Source of the DNA: Saccharina japonica
Lineage: Eukaryota; Sar; Phaeophyceae; Laminariales; Laminariaceae
DNA length: 64,000 nt
NCBI GenBank assembly: GCA_008828725.1
Contig: MEHQ01000646.1
Coordinates: forward strand, 260,960-324,959
Reading direction: 5' to 3'
A model generated the notes under the pieces. The model was not told where the DNA came from. It did not search any database and worked only from the letters and a program-made list of their open reading frames with translations. The position numbers and the translations under genes are program-made. Shown one piece after another: positions 59,946 to 64,000 of the stretch; position 1 is the stretch's first letter, and each line of letters opens with the position of its first letter.

Positions 59946-61985
59946 TAATCACGGAAATAACGTATAAAACAACTTGCGACCGAACAGAAAAGCGGGCTCA
60001 ACACTCAACTATATTCCCCTATATGGAGAGGTGGGCACCAAAGCAAACTACCGTATGTAATCACTGTAATAGATGTGCACTACAGTAGGTTAGGCTTGAA
60101 CCCACCAAATCGATATTAAGCAGGCAAGAGGAAAGACAAAAGACTACCAAGTCACCGGCGATGGTTCGTTTCTACTATATATGTACAGTATCACCTGGTA
60201 CGAGCGTATGTATACAGTAGTGGTTTGTCTGATTCTGAAGTAGTGGGGTCGTCTGATGATCTACTACTGTATTGTCACGTTGAAATCACGTAATTAATAA
60301 CTGTGACACCCACTGTCGTTTTGTATTTCTAAACCATTCTCCCACACATTTGAAGTATAAACACCTCTTGTTTCACCTCGTAGGTTGGCACTCACTGTGC
60401 AACGCGCGAATGCCAAAGGCAACGGTGACGCTCCGTCATGCCACCGTCGAAGATGTTGTCCCTTTTGCGCCCGATTGAACGCCGATAGTGGCGACGGTCA
60501 TTGCCTCAATTTCCTGAGCAAAGCAGCTCGCGAGTTACAAATATACTACGAAGGTTATTATATATGCTGAGACACCACAGACCACTACCCTAATGTTACA
60601 ACTTTACTCCTCATCCGTCATCTAAAACCCACAATGTACAGCACGCAATCAGATGCCAGCAAAAAAAGGAGAAGGGCAACAACGGAGACTTCTAATCATG
60701 CAGTGACGGTGTTAGCCAACAGCCACAAAACACAGCACGCAATTTTGAATATGTGCCAGAAGTAAAAGGACTAGGACAACAACGCAGACTTCAACGGAGA
60801 CTAATACTCACACCTTGACGTTGTTCGTTGGAACAACCGGTCACAACAGTACGAGTATCACGGGCGCTTGGATACGCACGTTGTGTATGAAGCAGGTCTG
60901 CATGCGTCCGTAAGTGTAATCCGGACATACGAAGAATAGTAAATGTATGGCACATATATGCAAGGATCAGCTCTGAGTGTGGGATACCGTGTGTTACGTT
61001 GCTGATTGCCCAGAACAACGCGAACTTGCGCCTTGCTGTCACCGCAACCACACCGACTCGCGGCTGTAGCAGCAGTTCGGTAGCTCTTTTGCTGATAACG
61101 TTCAGGTTATTGATGCCTTCGTTCAACCGTCTGGGATCTAAGGTCACTAAAACAAGTAAGTCGATCGCATTGTGGTCATGCCGCATATTCGTCCAGCCGC
61201 AACATGGTACGCCGAGTTTGGCAGCACCCACCGTCACCACTTGCCGGTGCTACTACGATACTACTGGTATAGGCTACTGCAACATGTTATTTATGAGCCA
61301 GAGCGCATGACGGGACTTAAGCAGGCGGGCAAGGTCGAGGTGCAGTAGCTCTGCTAGCTGTGGACACAAACCATGTATATTATTATCATCGCTCCGGGGG
61401 CGAACATAAAACTACAACGATAGCCTATTATCTAGACCTATCTACACCAACAGCCGGCCGTGTCGTGTCGTTCACCCGTCTGCGTCTGCTATGTCCGCTT
61501 AGATGTCAGCGAAACGTTGGAGGCAAGGCAGTGAACGAGTAGGAATATCACTTAACTATTTGCGTGCCTGTTGGTGTACTTCAAGTTTCCAACCTCCACC
61601 GGTGTTCCCTCTCATTTATCTGAGAATCAGTCATGATATTTCGATGTTTGGATTAAATGCACATAATGCGTTCGCGTATTATGTTCCACTCCATCATCTA
61701 TGTTTCGAAATGTCAAGTTTGTTATTATTATCCCCTACGACGTTGGGAAGGGGCTCTACTGGCATAGTACGACAACTGCGGCACCGTCCGCTGTTTCCCG
61801 TTTACTATCATCATACCAGTACCCAATGGTTCCCTCCCCCAGTCAGCTCGCCGGGACTCCAACATAAGCAGTCTTGGAAGACCGAGACACCCAGTGATAG
61901 TACCCCATTGACACACATTAATTCCGAAATCGCCTCGAGACTCCTAGGTTCTTTCCCTTACAGTACCCTGGCGTGGCTGCCTTAT
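59946..61985. other. No assigned gene; one protein-like minus-strand ORF
   Basis: The minus-strand ORF at 60791-61240 (149 codons) reads like real protein in places (AIDLLVLVTLDPRRLNEGI, VISKRATELLLQPRVGVVA) but matches no family I recognise and has no splice partner I can define. AAAAGGAGAAGG-AACAACGGAGACTTC / AAAAGGACTAGG-ACAACGCAGACTTC at about 60662-60795 is a small diverged direct repeat. Confidence 0.3.
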
Positions 61986-61989
61986 CCCT

Positions 61990-62940
61990 ATTTTTCCAAT
62001 ATCGGCTAGTTTACGAGATACTTTACCCACGTCCTCCCTATGATTTCGGGTGTACACCTTGAATGACTTTGGAGACTTTCATCTACCCTACCTCTGAATC
62101 ACCCTCTGCGGAACCTCCCCCCCGGCCGCCAGTGTAACGGCTGCACCGATACGAAACGAATGGAGAGCGACTTCTCTGGGATCATTCCCTGCCGTTTCTA
62201 CCACCTGGCGGAGGAATCCGAGGGCCTCTGTGTACCCCCACATCCAGTCCCCACTGTTATACAGATGCGGCGACAGAAGGACGCTGTCTGGTGATGTCGG
62301 AAAAATCGACAGTAGCTCCACCTTAAGAGCGACGGCACCGCCGCCTACTCCTACCCTGGAACGTGCCCCCCTGACGACGTCGCGTGTGCGCACAATGGTC
62401 GACACTTGTGCTTGGTGGCCCGTTTGGCCTCGAAAACAAACCTCGATGCTAGTGGCTTGGTGACACTGTAACAAGCCCAACTTCACCCCCCGCGAATAGC
62501 GCTACATCTGCCTTCGGCAGGAAATGTACCGGGTGCGCTACCCCGGACGCCGAGGTAACGATGTCGTCCAACCTCGTCGCGAACAAATGACCTAACTCTA
62601 GACACATCCATCGAACGCGGCCTCCAGATCCTCACGACGGGTCCATACACTGTCCTTCCAACAACATGTCCCATGAACTCGGGCGGCGAGCCCTTTTTGG
62701 AGTGCCGGCGGCCACGTGCGAGCTCGCCGCCCCCTCCAACGCGCGTTTTATTAAAGGCGATGACGTAAGAAACTCCATCTGGGCATCTACGCGGTAAAAA
62801 ATAATTGCTGCTAGCATATTTGGAACAGTACTGGCTTGGTCGCCGTTCGACAGACCACGCGACAAACTCGAGTAACGCTTAAGTTTTCTCCGTCACGGAG
62901 TATGTTGCGTTATGTATTGGGCTTCCCAAATCACCCCCCG
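61990..62940 (-). pseudogene. Tyrosine recombinase of a YR element, broken
   Basis: Reads on the minus strand. From about 62865 comes a helical core-binding-type region (SNGDQASTVPNMLAAIIFYR). After an in-frame stop at 62632, WMCLELGHLFATRLDDI carries the first catalytic Arg at 62572-62574. A frameshift near 62486 leads to VCFRGQTGHQ and HSFRIGAAVTLAAGGEV, with catalytic His 62160-62162 and second Arg 62151-62153. The same frame then passes two stops, where QREGRW is normal in the family, and continues KSPKSFKVYTRN with the nucleophile Tyr at 62052-62054. The HSFRIGAA and GGEVPQRVIQR style matches tyrosine recombinases of DIRS/Ngaro-like retroelements and some Cryptons. No reverse transcriptase is visible, so the class is open. 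Three stops and one frameshift make it dead as read. Confidence 0.75.
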
Positions 62941-63570
62941 ACAAGTGATCCAAGACCTGAAACCCGACGTGCATGCCCTTTTAGACGATGGCGCAATACA
63001 CTGGCTGAGGAGCTGGCTGCCACGACTCCTGAACACAGCTCGGCGACCGCTGGATCCAATACCTGGCCCCCCAACAGACGCCGATCCCGAGCTTACAAGG
63101 TGTGCATCTCGCGCTGCCACTTCCGTACGCCTAATAATCGCTGTTTCCCCCCAGGAGGCCAGACCCGTCTCCTCAGCCGTCACTCTTCCCTGCTGCGGAA
63201 CGAGTCGATGCCCATGCCCCCAACCCCCCGCTGCTGCCACAGCCAAATTACCGCAGCCAGAATCTCTGCCGCTACCGCCACCGTTGCTGCTGCCCCCCCC
63301 CCCCAATCCCCCGTTCCACCACTACCGCTGCCAGTCGCCCCAGCGTTGCCCTTGCCTTTGGCATTTCTCGGCGGGGGTTCCTCGCCGAGGGTACTGCCGA
63401 CGGCGGCGCCACTGTCAGCCGTCTCGATACCGGTTCCGCCGTGGCGTCGAGGACTGATCGCCGCCGTACGGGGGCGGACGACGTATTGAAACACGCCATC
63501 CGCACCGACGCAGCACTTTTCGTTTCGGCTCCAATGCCCGCACTACCATTTTCCCGCCTCTGCACTGGCT
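62941..63570 (-). other. Gly/Ala-rich linker region upstream of recombinase
   Basis: Minus-strand frames are rich in Gly, Ala and Arg, with a 12-base C run near 63292-63304. It lies between the gag-like segment and the recombinase. No reverse-transcriptase motif was seen. Confidence 0.4.
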
Positions 63571-64000
63571 TCGTTGGCGAAGTTTCGTGAGAGATTGCTT
63601 AACGTCAGCCTTGATGAGGCTACCGGTGAGAATATATGCGGAGAGGTTAGGTCAGCGCGGCTCTGTAATTGTTCGAAACGAATCTACCGGCGGAGGGTAG
63701 GCCCAGCGGTGGCCGCAGAGGTCGGAGACGGATCGGAGATCCTGGGTGAACTTCCGTATGTCCGTCGTGGTCAATCTCGCCAGCCTGGCCCAGTTGGCCG
63801 GGTGGTAGGCAATCGCGAAGTGTTCGATTATATGTCGATTTCACAGCTCGGCCGCCTCGCTGAACGCATGCCATAGGTCATCCACACGCGCGCGAGCCAC
63901 GGAGTCCTCGCCGGCGTCCTGCGGGAGCCCGTGCTCGTCGATCGTGACGGTCGCCTTGCCCAGGATGCCTAGGTACTCTGTCAACGTCAAAGCAATACCT
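63571..64000 (-). pseudogene. Coding-like segment, possible ORF1 of the YR element
   Basis: From the window edge the minus strand reads as plausible protein: LTEYLGILGKATVTIDEHGL, then VDDLWHAFSEAAEL, a stop near 63850, then AIAYHPANWARLARLTTTDI and LRSVSDLCGHRWAYPPP before another stop near 63658. Same strand and position upstream of the recombinase suggest an N-terminal or gag-like part of the same element. The family was not recognised; it continues beyond the window. Confidence 0.4.

Noticed and set aside
62836..63489. 217-codon Pro/Ala-rich plus-strand ORF
   Set aside because: Antisense to the recombinase element's Gly/Ala-rich linker; the minus strand has the recognisable motifs.
1..64000. 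rRNA genes, spliceosomal RNAs and functional tRNAs
   Set aside because: No rRNA or snRNA core motifs were noticed on either strand, and the only tRNA-like segments have broken stems.

Overview
This is nuclear DNA from a complex eukaryote. There are no bacterial-style operons. Real coding signal occurs as short exons with GT-AG introns, or as decayed transposon remnants. The rest is dominated by LTR retrotransposons, dispersed repeats, minisatellites and microsatellites. CAG-rich tracts, frequent GTACCAGGTAC-like words and an intron-rich carbohydrate-binding gene would fit a brown alga or related stramenopile. That assignment is inference: no marker gene in the window fixes the taxon.

Layout. 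0-3 kb: two almost identical 1.1 kb direct repeats, each carrying a tRNA-like segment. 4.7-8 kb: dispersed repeats and two related blocks of a ~12-bp minisatellite. 9.4-14 kb: an LTR retrotransposon with target-site duplications and only a gag-like ORF; its left LTR is interrupted by a small TIR element (MITE). 14-16.2 kb: diverged duplications and weak coding-like segments.

16.6-29.5 kb, minus strand: the best gene. It carries six tandem family-6 carbohydrate-binding modules (CBM6), each encoded by three exon types of 217, 112 and 163 bp. Exon lengths are identical in every complete copy, while intron lengths vary from about 310 to 970 bp. One repeat unit is exactly 164 codons, with no stop or frameshift seen in any exon. 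It is probably a secreted or cell-surface polysaccharide-binding protein. Its first exon(s), and any catalytic domain, were not found.

31-34 kb: a decayed gag retroelement. 34-42 kb: no recognisable gene. 42.1-44.3 kb: a perfect ACAT tetranucleotide tract of about 2.1 kb. 45-47.9 kb: dispersed repeats and CAG repeats. 47.9-56.5 kb: an LTR retrotransposon with a decayed copia-like gag and double zinc knuckle, itself interrupted by a second, younger LTR element at 52.2-56.0 kb. LTR divergence agrees with this nesting order. Neither shows reverse transcriptase or integrase, so both look like gag-only, non-autonomous elements. 58.8-60 kb: second copy of the 6.9 kb repeat. 62-64 kb, minus strand: a decayed tyrosine-recombinase element (DIRS/Ngaro- or Crypton-like). 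Its catalytic Arg, His-x-x-Arg and Tyr are still legible, but stops and a frameshift break it.

The only convincing intact gene is the six-module CBM6 gene. Everything else recognised is mobile, repetitive or broken.
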